Below, in pieces: positions 1 to 7,933 of a stretch of 64,000 bases of DNA. Each line of letters starts with the position of its first letter. Position 1 is the stretch's first letter. This stretch comes from Mucilaginibacter pankratovii (GTDB lineage: Bacteria; Bacteroidota; Bacteroidia; Sphingobacteriales; Sphingobacteriaceae). A model generated the notes under the pieces. The model saw nothing but the letters and a program-made list of their open reading frames with translations, was not told the DNA's origin and did not search any database. The translations under genes and the position numbers were made by a program. The stretch is taken from NCBI RefSeq assembly GCF_014773265.1, contig NZ_JACWMY010000007.1, positions 248,001-312,000 of the forward strand, read 5' to 3'.

Positions 1-1536
1 TTTAAAGTAAGCGAATGGATAAGCAAGGGTTTTGGAACCCACATAAGGTGTTGCCTGCATCTGGAAATGCAGATGCGGCTCGGGGGATCGGCCACTATTT
101 CCGCATAACGCCAGGATATCACCACGTTTTACAAAATCGCCCGGTTTTACTTTGGCGCTATTTGGTTTTAGGTGCGATACTTTGCTGTACAAACCATCGG
201 CATGTTTTATCACGACAGTGTTGCCCCAGTTTTCGCGGGTGTTTATTTCGCCGATGGAATTGTCCTCCACATGGCTTACCACGGTTTCTACCACGCCATC
301 GGCACAGGCTAAAACGGGTTTGTTGTAGCAATAAAAGTCATAGGGTTTTTCGCCGGGGAGTTTGTAGGTGCGGTTGTCTTCGTCTTTGATCACAAAATCG
401 AGCGCCTGGCCCCATTCTGCATTGTGGGTAATACCGCCCTCGTAGCCCTGCGAAACCGACCAGCCCCCCATAAACGGCAGAGAAAGGTTAAAGTAGCGCA
501 AATCATTCAGGCGTTCCTGCCCATTAAGGTATTGATAGAGGTTTGCCTCGGGCGAGTAATTTTGGTAAACGGTAAGCTGCAATGCACGCGGGTGCTGCCT
601 CAGTTTTAAAAAATACAGGATGCCTATAACAATAAGGCAAAACGGCAGCGAAAGGATAGGCAGGTTCCAATCGTCGAGCAAGCTGGTAAAAGCACCTGTG
701 AGCAGATAAGGCAAGGGGATTATCACGATAGCTAAAAGGTACGACCTTGTAGATGGCACAATAAAAAATCCGCTCAGCGCCATGCCCGTCATCATGAAGT
801 TAACGCCCAAATGGTAATGTCCCAAGCCATCCGGGTAAATATGGGTGAACGAATTGAACAGACATGCCGATACAAAACTCAGAACCAATAAGCTAAAACT
901 GATACGCGAATGAATAAGCAGCCCAATGCTGATCACCAGCCCCGCAAATGCATTATCCTGAAATAAAATAGCACTTACAGCCCTAAAAAACAGCCTAACG
1001 TAATAGGGCAGGGGTACCGCGTTTAACGTGCCGAAAAGCTGGTAGGGATGGGCGCTTTCTTTTACTGATAGCTCATTTAGCAGATAGCTTTCTTTAGGTA
1101 CAAGGCCCATTTGCCCGTAACCATTGGCGGCTAACAATATCAACCAAAAAACAACAACAAAAGGAAGGGATAATGCAGGTAGCCCGCGTTTTGCCAGCGT
1201 TGCAGTAAGAATAACCGTCAGCATTACCGTAAGCCCGGTAGCCACCATCAGCCAAACGCAAAATGCCATATTGAAATGGAAGAAGCTGCCAAAGCCCAGC
1301 CCGGTGAGGATGGCATTAAAGGTGTACAAACCGGATTGTGTGGTATCGTGCCGGTAACCCGAGAGCTTAAGCAAAGCCAGCGAGCCGCAAACTGCAGCCA
1401 GCCCCGCTGCCCCGGCAACCGGATTGAAAAAGGAAGTAACCAGCAGTAGTACCGCCAACACATTATGCTGCGAAAAAAACACAATGGAATAGCTGTTGAG
1501 CAATGCCTGTACAAATAAGAGTGTTTGTTTTTTCAC
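1..1536 (-). CDS. Urea transporter fused to M23 metallopeptidase (3' end outside window)
   Basis: This open frame is not closed in the window: 512 codons are visible and it runs off the left edge. The first ~330 residues are very hydrophobic and carry urea-transporter hallmarks in two repeats (LLNSYSIVFFSQHN near the start, GLYTFNAILTGLGFG, and a second-half copy near HLGVNFMMTGMAL). From about residue 370 the protein becomes a soluble M23 (lysostaphin-type) peptidase. Its zinc ligands are visible (H371 and D380 in HNAEWGQALD, H455 in SHLKP, H488/H490 in PHLHFQ), as is the GDFVKRGDILALCGNSG stretch. Inferred role: passage of urea or a small amide, plus peptidoglycan or peptide cleavage on one membrane face. 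The start is GTG at 1536, 14 nt after the decarboxylase stop; a TTG four codons upstream is possible. It is the last visible gene of the PqqD/ATP-grasp/decarboxylase operon. The family calls are firm; the joint function is unknown. Confidence 0.85.
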   Translation of the reverse strand, partial: MKKQTLLFVQALLNSYSIVFFSQHNVLAVLLLVTSFFNPVAGAAGLAAVCGSLALLKLSGYRHDTTQSGLYTFNAILTGLGFGSFFHFNMAFCVWLMVATGLTVMLTVILTATLAKRGLPALSLPFVVVFWLILLAANGYGQMGLVPKESYLLNELSVKESAHPYQLFGTLNAVPLPYYVRLFFRAVSAILFQDNAFAGLVISIGLLIHSRISFSLLVLSFVSACLFNSFTHIYPDGLGHYHLGVNFMMTGMALSGFFIVPSTRSYLLAIVIIPLPYLLTGAFTSLLDDWNLPILSLPFCLIVIGILYFLKLRQHPRALQLTVYQNYSPEANLYQYLNGQERLNDLRYFNLSLPFMGGWSVSQGYEGGITHNAEWGQALDFVIKDEDNRTYKLPGEKPYDFYCYNKPVLACADGVVETVVSHVEDNSIGEINTRENWGNTVVIKHADGLYSKVSHLKPNSAKVKPGDFVKRGDILALCGNSGRSPEPHLHFQMQATPYVGSKTLAYPFAYFK

Positions 1537-1550
1537 AGCGATATTCAATA

Positions 1551-2915
1551 CTATACAGTTTTAACTTGCTGCAAATGCACAGGGGACACCTCGGGCATTT
1601 CCAGATACTCCAGCGTTTCCGCTTTGCGGATGAGGTGCGGCTGGCGGTTTTCATCAATCAAAACCACAGCAGGGCGCATGCTAATGAACTGCATCCATTG
1701 CGTCATGTTGTAAGCACCTACTTTATGTACCACCACGTTGTCGCCGGGTTCCATCGCAGGCAGGTTTACGCTTTCGCGGATCACGTCGATATTCATGCAA
1801 AGCGGGCCGTAAAGCACCACATTGTCGATATGCTGCGAAGCATCCTGCGCGGGACTGATCTTATGATCATACCAAAGGGACGTGAACAACGTGTTGATGC
1901 CAAAATCCATAATAAGGGAACGGCGGCCATCGCTTAGGCGTTTGTTGGCAACCACGCTGCCCAGCAGGTAACCGGCATCGTCTATCAGTACCCGGCCGCT
2001 TTCCAGTATAAGTAGCGGGAGTTCTTCGTGTTTAAAACCGGCATTGAGTAGGGTGGTGGTGATTACTTCTGCAAAATCATCCACAGAAGGTACGGTATCA
2101 ACACCGGGCAAATAAGCGCCTTTTAACGTATTAGTTGACGGAAAACCGCCACCAAGGTCGAGGTATTCGATGGGGTTATTCAGCACGGTTTTGCATTGGA
2201 TGGCCAGTTCGCTCATTTTCGCGGCGGCAATGCCATAAGCCGCAGTGGAGAGCATGAACGTGCCGATATGGCAATGTAAACCCACCAACTGCATTTTGCC
2301 CGAATTAATAACTTTTGTGATAGCACTCCAGGCCTGCCCGTTCTCGTAATTAAACCCAAACCTGTCCCAAACGGGGTAAACGCCGGTATCCATATTTACG
2401 CGGATAGCCACACGGGGCTTTTTATTTTGTTCTTCGCAAAGCGATATAAGGGTGTACAACTCGTCGAAGTGATCGATGTGAATTAAGGAATTATTATTAA
2501 TAGCCAGCAACAGGTCATCGGTGCTTTTTTGCGGGCCATTAAAAATAATATGCTCGCCCGTAACACCATTGTTTAGCGCCTTGCGGTATTCAAAGCCAGA
2601 TACCACCTCCGCCCAGCTACCCTCCTGATGAAAAATACTGCAAACGGCATTTAAGTAATTGGTTTTATAGCTCCACGCAAATTGTACTTTGGGGTAACGC
2701 GTTTTAAATGCACGCACTGCCGAGCGATAATTGCGTCGGATCTGTTGTTCGGAAAGTACGAAGAGCGGCGAGCCAAATTCTTTCACCAGGCTTTTTACAG
2801 TAACGCCATTAATATCGCGCACTGTTTCCGCCTCGTTCTGTGTACCGAACTTGTTCATCAGCCCGGTATTCATCTTTTTGATGAAAGGGCGTTCGTATTT
2901 TAGCTTTTGCGTCAT
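1551..2915 (-). CDS. PLP-dependent fold-III decarboxylase (DAP/ornithine decarboxylase family)
   Basis: A 454-aa group IV decarboxylase with an alanine-racemase-type barrel. Visible motifs are the PLP lysine K84 in SYKTNYL, HCHIG at 214–218, the phosphate-binding GGGFP at 255–259, ESGR at 305–308, C373 and D377 in GPLCMNID, and GAY at 400–402. These match diaminopimelate, ornithine and carboxynorspermidine decarboxylases, and all key residues are present, so it should be active. The substrate cannot be read from sequence. Its position in a PqqD/ATP-grasp operon argues against a plain lysine-biosynthetic LysA. It starts 12 nt after the ATP-grasp stop and ends 14 nt before the transporter fusion, so co-transcription is likely. 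Alternative starts at M15 and M20 exist. Confidence 0.85.
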   Translation of the reverse strand: MTQKLKYERPFIKKMNTGLMNKFGTQNEAETVRDINGVTVKSLVKEFGSPLFVLSEQQIRRNYRSAVRAFKTRYPKVQFAWSYKTNYLNAVCSIFHQEGSWAEVVSGFEYRKALNNGVTGEHIIFNGPQKSTDDLLLAINNNSLIHIDHFDELYTLISLCEEQNKKPRVAIRVNMDTGVYPVWDRFGFNYENGQAWSAITKVINSGKMQLVGLHCHIGTFMLSTAAYGIAAAKMSELAIQCKTVLNNPIEYLDLGGGFPSTNTLKGAYLPGVDTVPSVDDFAEVITTTLLNAGFKHEELPLLILESGRVLIDDAGYLLGSVVANKRLSDGRRSLIMDFGINTLFTSLWYDHKISPAQDASQHIDNVVLYGPLCMNIDVIRESVNLPAMEPGDNVVVHKVGAYNMTQWMQFISMRPAVVLIDENRQPHLIRKAETLEYLEMPEVSPVHLQQVKTV

Positions 2916-2927
2916 TCCGGTTAAATA

Positions 2928-3980
2928 TTATAGTTCGCCAAAGGCAGAAAATTGCTGAAACTCGCTCACGTCGGCCACATGATCCAGCGCGTAGCGGATA
3001 AACATTTTGCCTACTTTGTATTCAGTAAGCGGTTCAACAGCTTCGCCCAATGCCATCTTTACCAAAGCCTCGGGTTGGTTTTGCCCCGCAGCGGCTGTTA
3101 AATAAATCCATGCCGGGAACCGGGGGTTTATCTCCATAATAAACAGGTCTCCGGCTTTATCCTGCATCAGTTCAAGCTCAAAACCGCCATTCCATTTGCT
3201 TGCGGCGGCAAATTGCTGTGCAATGGCTATTAGCTTGTCTTCGACAATGGTTATACCCGCCCAGGCTTTGCCTTTATCGGTAATATATAGTTTGCGCATC
3301 GGTATTACGCTTAAAGCATTGCCTTTGCCATCGGCAAGCCCGGCAACGTTTATTTCTGTGCCTTTTATAAATTGTTGCACAATAATGGGTGTGCCCCACT
3401 TGGCGCTGAGGCGATAAAAAGCGTTTTGCGCCTGGCCGGCGGTATGGGCTATTTCCGCCTCGTAAAATTTGCCCTTTATTACCAGCGGAAAGTTCAACTC
3501 GTCTCCCGCGTTGTATAATTCGTCCGCATTAAAAATGCTGAGGCTTTTGGGCACATTTAATCCATGCTGCTTGCCAAATACTGCGAGGCTGGGTTTGCTG
3601 CATGCTTCCAGTTGATTGTGTGTAGGCAGTACGGTATTTATCCCAATTGTTTTTAATTCGGCCTTTATTTTGATGAAATTATGTAATTCCGCGTCGAAAT
3701 TGGGAATAATAAGATGCATATTTTCCTTCGCTTGAATGGCTTGTAACCGTTGTGACAATGCTTCAGAACCGGCAGAAGGATAAGGGATGTGGTAAGTTTT
3801 ATCTACCAAATTGTGCAGGTAAATGCCCGGCTCTAAAGATTCGTAAGCAAGCCCAACAATGCGTACATGCGGGAAAGCATCCTTTAATGCCCGGATGACC
3901 GCAATGCCCGGACCGGGGTTTTCGGTTGCGTTTAAGCCGGTAACGCCAATTACCAATGGTGCATCAATTAGCGCAGCCAT
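2928..3980 (-). CDS. ATP-grasp domain ligase
   Basis: A 350-aa protein of the ATP-grasp superfamily, in the carbamoyl-phosphate-synthetase/PurT-like group of carboxylate–amine ligases. The N-terminal ~110 residues look like a nucleotide-fold preATP-grasp domain (LVIGVTGLNATENPGPG). The ATP-grasp part shows the lysine strand FPLVIKGKFYEAEIA and the hinge IIVQQFIKGTEINVAGLA. It also has the metal-binding pattern GGFELELMQD…LFIMEINPRFPAW, with the Glu and Asn that hold Mg-ATP. It probably activates a carboxylate as acyl-phosphate and joins it to an amine. The partner is unknown. The gene lies 1 nt after the PqqD-like gene stop and 12 nt before the decarboxylase, so the three are almost certainly one transcript. 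Similar enzymes tailor peptides in RiPP pathways, which the adjacent PqqD-like protein makes plausible here. Confidence 0.85.
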   Translation of the reverse strand: MAALIDAPLVIGVTGLNATENPGPGIAVIRALKDAFPHVRIVGLAYESLEPGIYLHNLVDKTYHIPYPSAGSEALSQRLQAIQAKENMHLIIPNFDAELHNFIKIKAELKTIGINTVLPTHNQLEACSKPSLAVFGKQHGLNVPKSLSIFNADELYNAGDELNFPLVIKGKFYEAEIAHTAGQAQNAFYRLSAKWGTPIIVQQFIKGTEINVAGLADGKGNALSVIPMRKLYITDKGKAWAGITIVEDKLIAIAQQFAAASKWNGGFELELMQDKAGDLFIMEINPRFPAWIYLTAAAGQNQPEALVKMALGEAVEPLTEYKVGKMFIRYALDHVADVSEFQQFSAFGEL

Positions 3981-3981
3981 A

Positions 3982-4227
3982 TTACTTAGCCTCCAAAAGG
4001 TTGGCGTCCTTCAATTGCAGCATCCAGTCTTCCCAGTCGCGCTCTAAAGCGGTAGCTTCCACGTCATAGGTATTCAGGATCTCCAGTTTTATCTCAGCGT
4101 CGGTTTTACCGGTTTTCATCAATGCCAAAATAAAGGCAGCAATGGGGTTACTGGTGTACGAATCGCCGGTGGCAGGGTTAAATATAAACCCGTTATCACT
4201 GGTAGCTATGTTGGCTTTAAGTTTCAC
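3982..4227 (-). CDS. PqqD-family (RRE-like) small protein
   Basis: An 81-aa protein with the PqqD pattern: a β-strand stretch IATSDNGFIFNPATGDSYT, then NPIAAFILALMKTGKTDAEI and a C-terminal helical half ending LQLKDANLLEAK. PqqD-like folds are the RiPP recognition elements that bind leader peptides and hand them to modifying enzymes. Related free-standing forms occur in Bacteroidota beside kinases and ATP-grasp enzymes. It is the first gene of the cassette, and its stop lies 1 nt before the ATP-grasp start. The ~90 nt upstream of the start are AT-rich; no perfect TAnnTTTG box was identified. No obvious precursor peptide was found next to it. The family call is good; the role as a peptide chaperone is inferred. 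Confidence 0.8.
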   Translation of the reverse strand: MKLKANIATSDNGFIFNPATGDSYTSNPIAAFILALMKTGKTDAEIKLEILNTYDVEATALERDWEDWMLQLKDANLLEAK

Positions 4228-4368
4228 GTAAAAAATATATCAAATATACAGTGTTTTAATTTCGGATGTTCGATTTCGGATTTTTAGCTTTTACAGGCCT
4301 ACGAGTAGTACCTGCAAGGTATATTTGAATTGCAAATCAAATCCTATATCCGCAATCCCAAATCCGAA

Positions 4369-4482
4369 TCAATCTCCCTGCCTCTCCATATTGCGGATAA
4401 GCGCCGGTAATTTATTACTAAATATCAGTAATAAGATGGCTGCAAGCGTTAAAATTAATTCGGGTATCCCTAAACCGTACAT
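4369..4482 (-). CDS. TatA-like single-helix microprotein
   Basis: A 37-codon frame encodes MYGLGIPELILTL, a hydrophobic run AAILLLIF, then SNKLPALIRNMERQGD and a stop. This follows the TatA/TatE plan: short N-terminus with G-x-PEL, one transmembrane helix, an F-S/G hinge, then K-L-P-x-L as the start of the amphipathic helix. Normal TatA proteins have 50–90 residues; this one stops a few residues into the amphipathic helix. It stands alone 141 nt upstream of the PqqD-like gene, on the same strand. It may be a minimal Tat subunit, a truncated duplicate, or a membrane peptide that only resembles TatA. The downstream sequence merges into the AT-rich repeats common between genes here. The frame is seen directly; expression is unproven. 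Confidence 0.6.
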   Translation of the reverse strand: MYGLGIPELILTLAAILLLIFSNKLPALIRNMERQGD

Positions 4483-4571
4483 CTTTATAAGTTTAATACA
4501 TAAAGGTGATGCAAAATGCCACCTACCCCATGAATGTGTCGGCGAATGGCTTTAATGTATAGATGAATGGG

Positions 4572-5279
4572 TCAGAAGTTTTTTGCCCACGTGCGGACAG
4601 ATTCCGTATAACTTTCGCCGATCGGGAGTTCAATATCCGCCAGCTTTAGTTTGCGGTTATGTATGGATTTTACTTTGTTAACGGCTATAACGTAGCTGCG
4701 GTGAATGCGCTTAAATTTATCCACGGGCAGTTTTTCCTGTGCTTTTTTTAGCGACATGAGCGTAAGCACCGGCTTTGGCTGCCCCGTTAGATGGATCTTT
4801 ATGTAATCCTCCATGCTCTCCAGGTATTCTATCTCCGCCGTATTTACCTTCACCATCCGGTATTCCGAGTACACGTAGAAGCTTTCCTCCACCGCGGCTG
4901 GGTTAGTGTTGTTCTTATAGTTGTAAAACTCCACCGCCTTTTCTGCCGCCTTGGTAAAACGACTAATATCGATTGGTTTTAGCAGATAATCCAATGCTTC
5001 CAACTCAAAACCTTCAAATGCGAAATTTTTATAGGCGGTGGTGAAAATAATGATGGGTTTACTGGCGAGCGAACGCACCAAATCGATACCGGTAATATCG
5101 GGCATATTAATGTCTACAAAAAGCAGATCTACCGGGTTGTTTTTGAGGTATTCGGCACCGCTGATGGCATCCTCGAAGGAACGTACCAGTTGCAGGTATG
5201 GGAAACGGGAGATATATTCTTCTACCAAACTGAGCGCCAGCGGCTCATCATCAATGGCAATACATTTTAATTTCGTCAT
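4572..5279 (-). CDS. LytTR-family response regulator
   Basis: A 235-aa two-domain regulator. Residues 1–120 form a receiver domain: acidic pocket IDDEP, phospho-acceptor D56 in FVDINMPD, conserved T in FTTAY and K in LLKPID. The C-terminal ~100 residues are a LytTR DNA-binding domain (KVNTAEIEYLESMEDYIKIHL, then a stretch near FKRIHRSYVIAVNKV). It should bind direct repeats in promoters after phosphorylation. The gene lies 9 nt downstream of the LytS-type kinase gene at 5289–6491, its likely partner. The target genes are unknown; the next genes on the strand (TatA-like and the PqqD cassette) are possible targets. Confidence 0.92.
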   Translation of the reverse strand: MTKLKCIAIDDEPLALSLVEEYISRFPYLQLVRSFEDAISGAEYLKNNPVDLLFVDINMPDITGIDLVRSLASKPIIIFTTAYKNFAFEGFELEALDYLLKPIDISRFTKAAEKAVEFYNYKNNTNPAAVEESFYVYSEYRMVKVNTAEIEYLESMEDYIKIHLTGQPKPVLTLMSLKKAQEKLPVDKFKRIHRSYVIAVNKVKSIHNRKLKLADIELPIGESYTESVRTWAKNF

Positions 5280-5288
5280 GGAGTTTGT

Positions 5289-6491
5289 TTAGCTCGTTAG
5301 TATCAGTTTTACCTTAAAAACGCCATCTGCTTCTTGTATGTTTAAAATATGTTTTTCGGGATACAGGTGCGATAACCTTTGTTTTGTATTGGCAATGCCG
5401 ATGCCACCAGTGCGGTCTGTTAGTGTGGAGGTGCGCTCGAACACTGCATTTTCGCACTCAAATGTAATGGCATCACCGGCTACGATTATTTTAATGCTGA
5501 TGGCGCTGTCGGTTTGTTTACTTACGCCGTATTTAAAAGTGTTTTCTACAAAGCTCATTAAAATAAGCGGTGCTATTTTTTGGTTGGTTACTTGGCCTGC
5601 TATATTAAAATTGACGGTGGTTTTGCGCCCCAACCGTAGTATTTGCAGGTCTACGTAGTTTTTGATGCAGTCGAGGTCTTGTTGCAGGGGCACGAAATCC
5701 TGCGTAACATCATCGGTTACGTAGCGCATAATGTTAGAGAGCTTCATGATGCTTTCTGAGGTATGCGGGCTGTTCATCACAGAGAGCGTGTAGATATTGT
5801 TGAGCGTATTGAACAGGAAATGCGGGTTGATCTGCGCTTTGAGGAAGGAGAGTTCGGCGTTCACCTTTTCGGCTTCGGCTTTAATTACCTTTTGCTCGGT
5901 AGTTTGCCATTGCTCTACCGTGCGGATAGAGAGCCCCAGCGCGATGATAATGCCAAAGAGAAACAAACTCACAATATCGATATTGCTGGAGTGCTGCCAA
6001 ATACCGGCAGCAGGGGCGGGCTTAGCCTCGGGCAGCTGCATGCGCAGATCCTGGTGAGGCAGCGGACCGAAAGGGAGAGATTTATCGCCCGGGCCGTGCA
6101 CAATACTATCTGCATTATGCGAAGGGATAGCCTTAAGTGAATCGGCAGCCTGTTGGCGGGCAATAGCGTCCATTTGTTCCTGGAAACGCGGATTGTGCAC
6201 CAGTAGTTTATCAAAAGGCTGCAGAAAGTAAACGAACCCGAAAAGTATGATGATAAATAGGCCGTACACCCAACGCCTTTTCTTAAGGAAGAAGGAGGGA
6301 ATAAGGTACCAGAGATTAAAATAGAATAGGGTAAGGTAAGTGAGGCAGAATAGCCAGTAATAGGGAGAGGAAAGCAAGATCCAGGCACCGCTTTGCTTGC
6401 TGCCGGTGCTTAAAAACAACACCGGCAACACCAGGAACAGCAGCCAGCCGGTAACGTGTATAAGGATGTTGTTTAATTTGAAACGCAGCAT
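5289..6491 (-). CDS. LytS/YehU-type membrane histidine kinase
   Basis: A 400-aa sensor kinase. The N-terminal part has about three membrane segments (residues ~10–30, 45–65, 75–92), followed by a charged, proline-rich extracytoplasmic stretch and a fourth segment near 172–190. The His_kinase domain has the phospho-accepting H224 in INPHFLFNTLNNIYTL. The C-terminal HATPase domain shows MSFVENTFKYGV and GGIGIANTKQRL. Such kinases normally work with LytTR regulators, and one follows after 9 nt. The signal is unknown. The predicted start lies at the end of a ~220-nt gene-free stretch that should hold the promoter. Confidence 0.92.
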   Translation of the reverse strand: MLRFKLNNILIHVTGWLLFLVLPVLFLSTGSKQSGAWILLSSPYYWLFCLTYLTLFYFNLWYLIPSFFLKKRRWVYGLFIIILFGFVYFLQPFDKLLVHNPRFQEQMDAIARQQAADSLKAIPSHNADSIVHGPGDKSLPFGPLPHQDLRMQLPEAKPAPAAGIWQHSSNIDIVSLFLFGIIIALGLSIRTVEQWQTTEQKVIKAEAEKVNAELSFLKAQINPHFLFNTLNNIYTLSVMNSPHTSESIMKLSNIMRYVTDDVTQDFVPLQQDLDCIKNYVDLQILRLGRKTTVNFNIAGQVTNQKIAPLILMSFVENTFKYGVSKQTDSAISIKIIVAGDAITFECENAVFERTSTLTDRTGGIGIANTKQRLSHLYPEKHILNIQEADGVFKVKLILTS

Positions 6492-6652
6492 TGAATTTAG
6501 ATAACCCCTTGTTTTGGCATTGCTAATTGCCGAAAATAAGTAATAATGTTAATGATTTGCAAATATGCGCATCTGTAAAAGGCGGGTAGGGAGATAATCG
6601 GCTAACGGGAGATATGTGTCGATTAATTATTGAGAGGAGGGTAAGGGGAATT

Positions 6653-6690
6653 AATATCGAACACCGAATGTCCAATATCGAATAATGAAG
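6653..6690. repeat. Short intergenic repeat (copy of 58061–58098)
   Basis: This ~38-bp stretch reads ATATCGAACACCGAATGTCC and continues through an AATATCGAATAATGAAG core. It matches the stretch at 58061–58098 almost base for base, with only a few substitutions. Diverged relatives are visible near 4260–4370 and 25360–25400. It lies between the kinase gene and the small gene ending at 6714. It codes for nothing and may be a scattered extragenic element. Copy number in the genome cannot be judged from this window. Confidence 0.6.
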
Positions 6691-6713
6691 TTTAAAACCC
6701 GGCTCGCGATTAA

Positions 6714-7127
6714 TTACAACGCAGGCAGAGGTTTTTTATCCGGTGATACAAATTGAGTTTTGGCTTTGTCGGAGTAAAGTAATTCATCCGAATAATAATT
6801 CGACAAGAACTTTTTGGAGATACCCAGTCCGGCATTAGCGGCTACAAATTCCTGCCAGCTTTTGTGGGCTTTATGCTGCATTAGTGCTGCTATTTTATTG
6901 GCAAATACCACGGTGATAGTGTGGTGGAACTTCATCCCGCCGGCGTATTTGGCATCGATGCCTTTGATAGCTGTGCTAATGTGTTGCAGGGCCATCTCCT
7001 GGTTAAACCCATTCAAATACAACCACGCCATGCGGATATGTGCCTCGTGGGTAAACAATTCCGGGTTGATGGTGACGGTTTCTATTTGATGGAGAAATTG
7101 GCTGTTGCTTAAGTCTGCGTGGTGCAT
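6714..7127 (-). CDS. Hypothetical protein with HEAHIRMAWLYL motif
   Basis: An approximately 137-aa soluble protein. Its family is not named with confidence, though the pattern FTHEAHIRMAWLYLNG followed by helical, TPR-like sequence recalls a widespread small family of unknown function. The frame stays open to 7175, but the first 16 codons of that longer version overlap a near-perfect promoter (TTG, 20-nt spacer, TACCTTTG at 7147–7177). The ATG at 7127, giving MHHADLSNSQ, is therefore preferred. No signal peptide or membrane segment is seen. It stands alone, ahead of a decayed regulator gene on the same strand. Confidence 0.65.
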   Translation of the reverse strand: MHHADLSNSQFLHQIETVTINPELFTHEAHIRMAWLYLNGFNQEMALQHISTAIKGIDAKYAGGMKFHHTITVVFANKIAALMQHKAHKSWQEFVAANAGLGISKKFLSNYYSDELLYSDKAKTQFVSPDKKPLPAL

Positions 7128-7146
7128 AGTTCGGTTTTCAGGGATG

Positions 7147-7177
7147 CAAAGGTAAATATCAGGTGCCTCTTTCACAA
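7147..7177 (-). promoter_or_regulatory. Bacteroidota-type promoter for the 6714–7127 gene
   Basis: On the minus strand, TTG (7177–7175) is followed after 20 nt by TACCTTTG (7154–7147). This fits the Bacteroidota -33/-7 consensus (TTG, 19–21 nt, TAnnTTTG). It lies just upstream of the ATG at 7127, leaving a leader of roughly 15 nt. It decides the start of that gene. Confidence 0.7.
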
Positions 7178-7199
7178 CAGAATGAACTAGGCGATGTCC

Positions 7200-7450
7200 T
7201 TAGATCAGCTTATTACTCACCGCTATTTTCACCAGCGCAGCCGTGTTTTTTACTTTGTATTTGGAGAGCATGTTTTTGCGGTGAAATCAATAGTGGTAAC
7301 ATCCACAAAGAGGGTCTCGGTGATCTTCCAGTTGGTGTTGCCTCAGACGATAAGTTCGAGCACTTCCACGGCGCGTGCGGGTGGGATGGCTGGCAGGAAA
7401 TTCGGGGTTGCCGAATATTTATACTGAGTGACTAAAAATGGGTTTTGCCT
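7200..7450 (-). pseudogene. Decayed LuxR/NarL-type response regulator C-terminus
   Basis: Read on the minus strand, this region gives AVEVLELIV, a TGA stop, GNTNWKITETLFVDVTTID, a 1-nt frameshift, then HRKNMLSKYKVKNTAALVKI and AVSNKLI followed by TAA at 7202–7200. Together this is a recognisable LuxR-type helix-turn-helix (compare the usual EREVLELIVQGNTN… and THRKNML…NTAALV). The stop replaces a residue in the recognition region, and the missing base falls just before HRKNM. The receiver part is absent or beyond recognition upstream. This is a relic, not a working gene. It lies between a small unknown gene and the phage remnant. Confidence 0.8.
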
Positions 7451-7471
7451 TTCGTTGGGGCTTTTACGTAT

Positions 7472-7933
7472 TTAAGAGTTGGACCTAAAGTGTTTATATC
7501 GCAGCTGATAATACCATTCAACAATGCAAACACCATCACTCCAGCTTAATTTACCGTCGGCGGCTAATTGCGAGATCAATACAGAGAGATTATGCAAATA
7601 AGCATTTTTGATTTCACCATCCAGATTCTGCAGCGCTTTAATGGCGCATTTGGTGATTTCCTGCTGGTTGGTTGAAGAATTGCAATTCTCAGTCAGTTTT
7701 AAATTGGTTAACAGTATTGGGAGCGCCGTGCGCAATGCTTGTTTTATTTTGTCGTCGGTATCACCAGGGATAATCTCTGTTAATACATCCGCCAAGGGCG
7801 AATCAACAAAGTTCTTGATGTTTTCGGTGATAATTACACCCAGGTGTACGGCTATTTTAATTGTAGGCGGCAGTTTATTAAATAAAGAACGGATGCTATT
7901 CCAAAGTCTGGCTAAAAAGGAGATGATGCTCAT
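7472..7933 (-). CDS. Hypothetical protein of the phage-remnant module
   Basis: A 153-aa protein of unknown family. It has an N-terminal amphipathic segment (ISFLARLWNSIRSLFNKLPP), a moderately hydrophobic middle (IKIAVHLGVIITENI and ALRTALPILLTNLKL), and a C-terminus ending with a WSDGVCIVEWYYQLRYK stretch. Its start codon overlaps the stop of the terminase fragment by 4 nt (7930–7933), so it belongs to the same transcript. It could be a phage structural or holin-like accessory protein, but nothing in the sequence settles this. Confidence 0.6.
   Translation of the reverse strand: MSIISFLARLWNSIRSLFNKLPPTIKIAVHLGVIITENIKNFVDSPLADVLTEIIPGDTDDKIKQALRTALPILLTNLKLTENCNSSTNQQEITKCAIKALQNLDGEIKNAYLHNLSVLISQLAADGKLSWSDGVCIVEWYYQLRYKHFRSNS

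Noticed and set aside
15..1357. Plus-strand frames over the first 1.4 kb
   Set aside because: They are shadows: the minus-strand frame encodes a complete transporter/M23 protein with recognisable motifs throughout.
4325..4555. A 76-codon plus-strand frame
   Set aside because: It reads antisense through the TatA-like microprotein and intergenic repeats and has no protein-like features.
7163..7435. Two plus-strand frames of 77–90 codons
   Set aside because: They run antisense to the LuxR relic, whose minus-strand reading is clearly recognisable.
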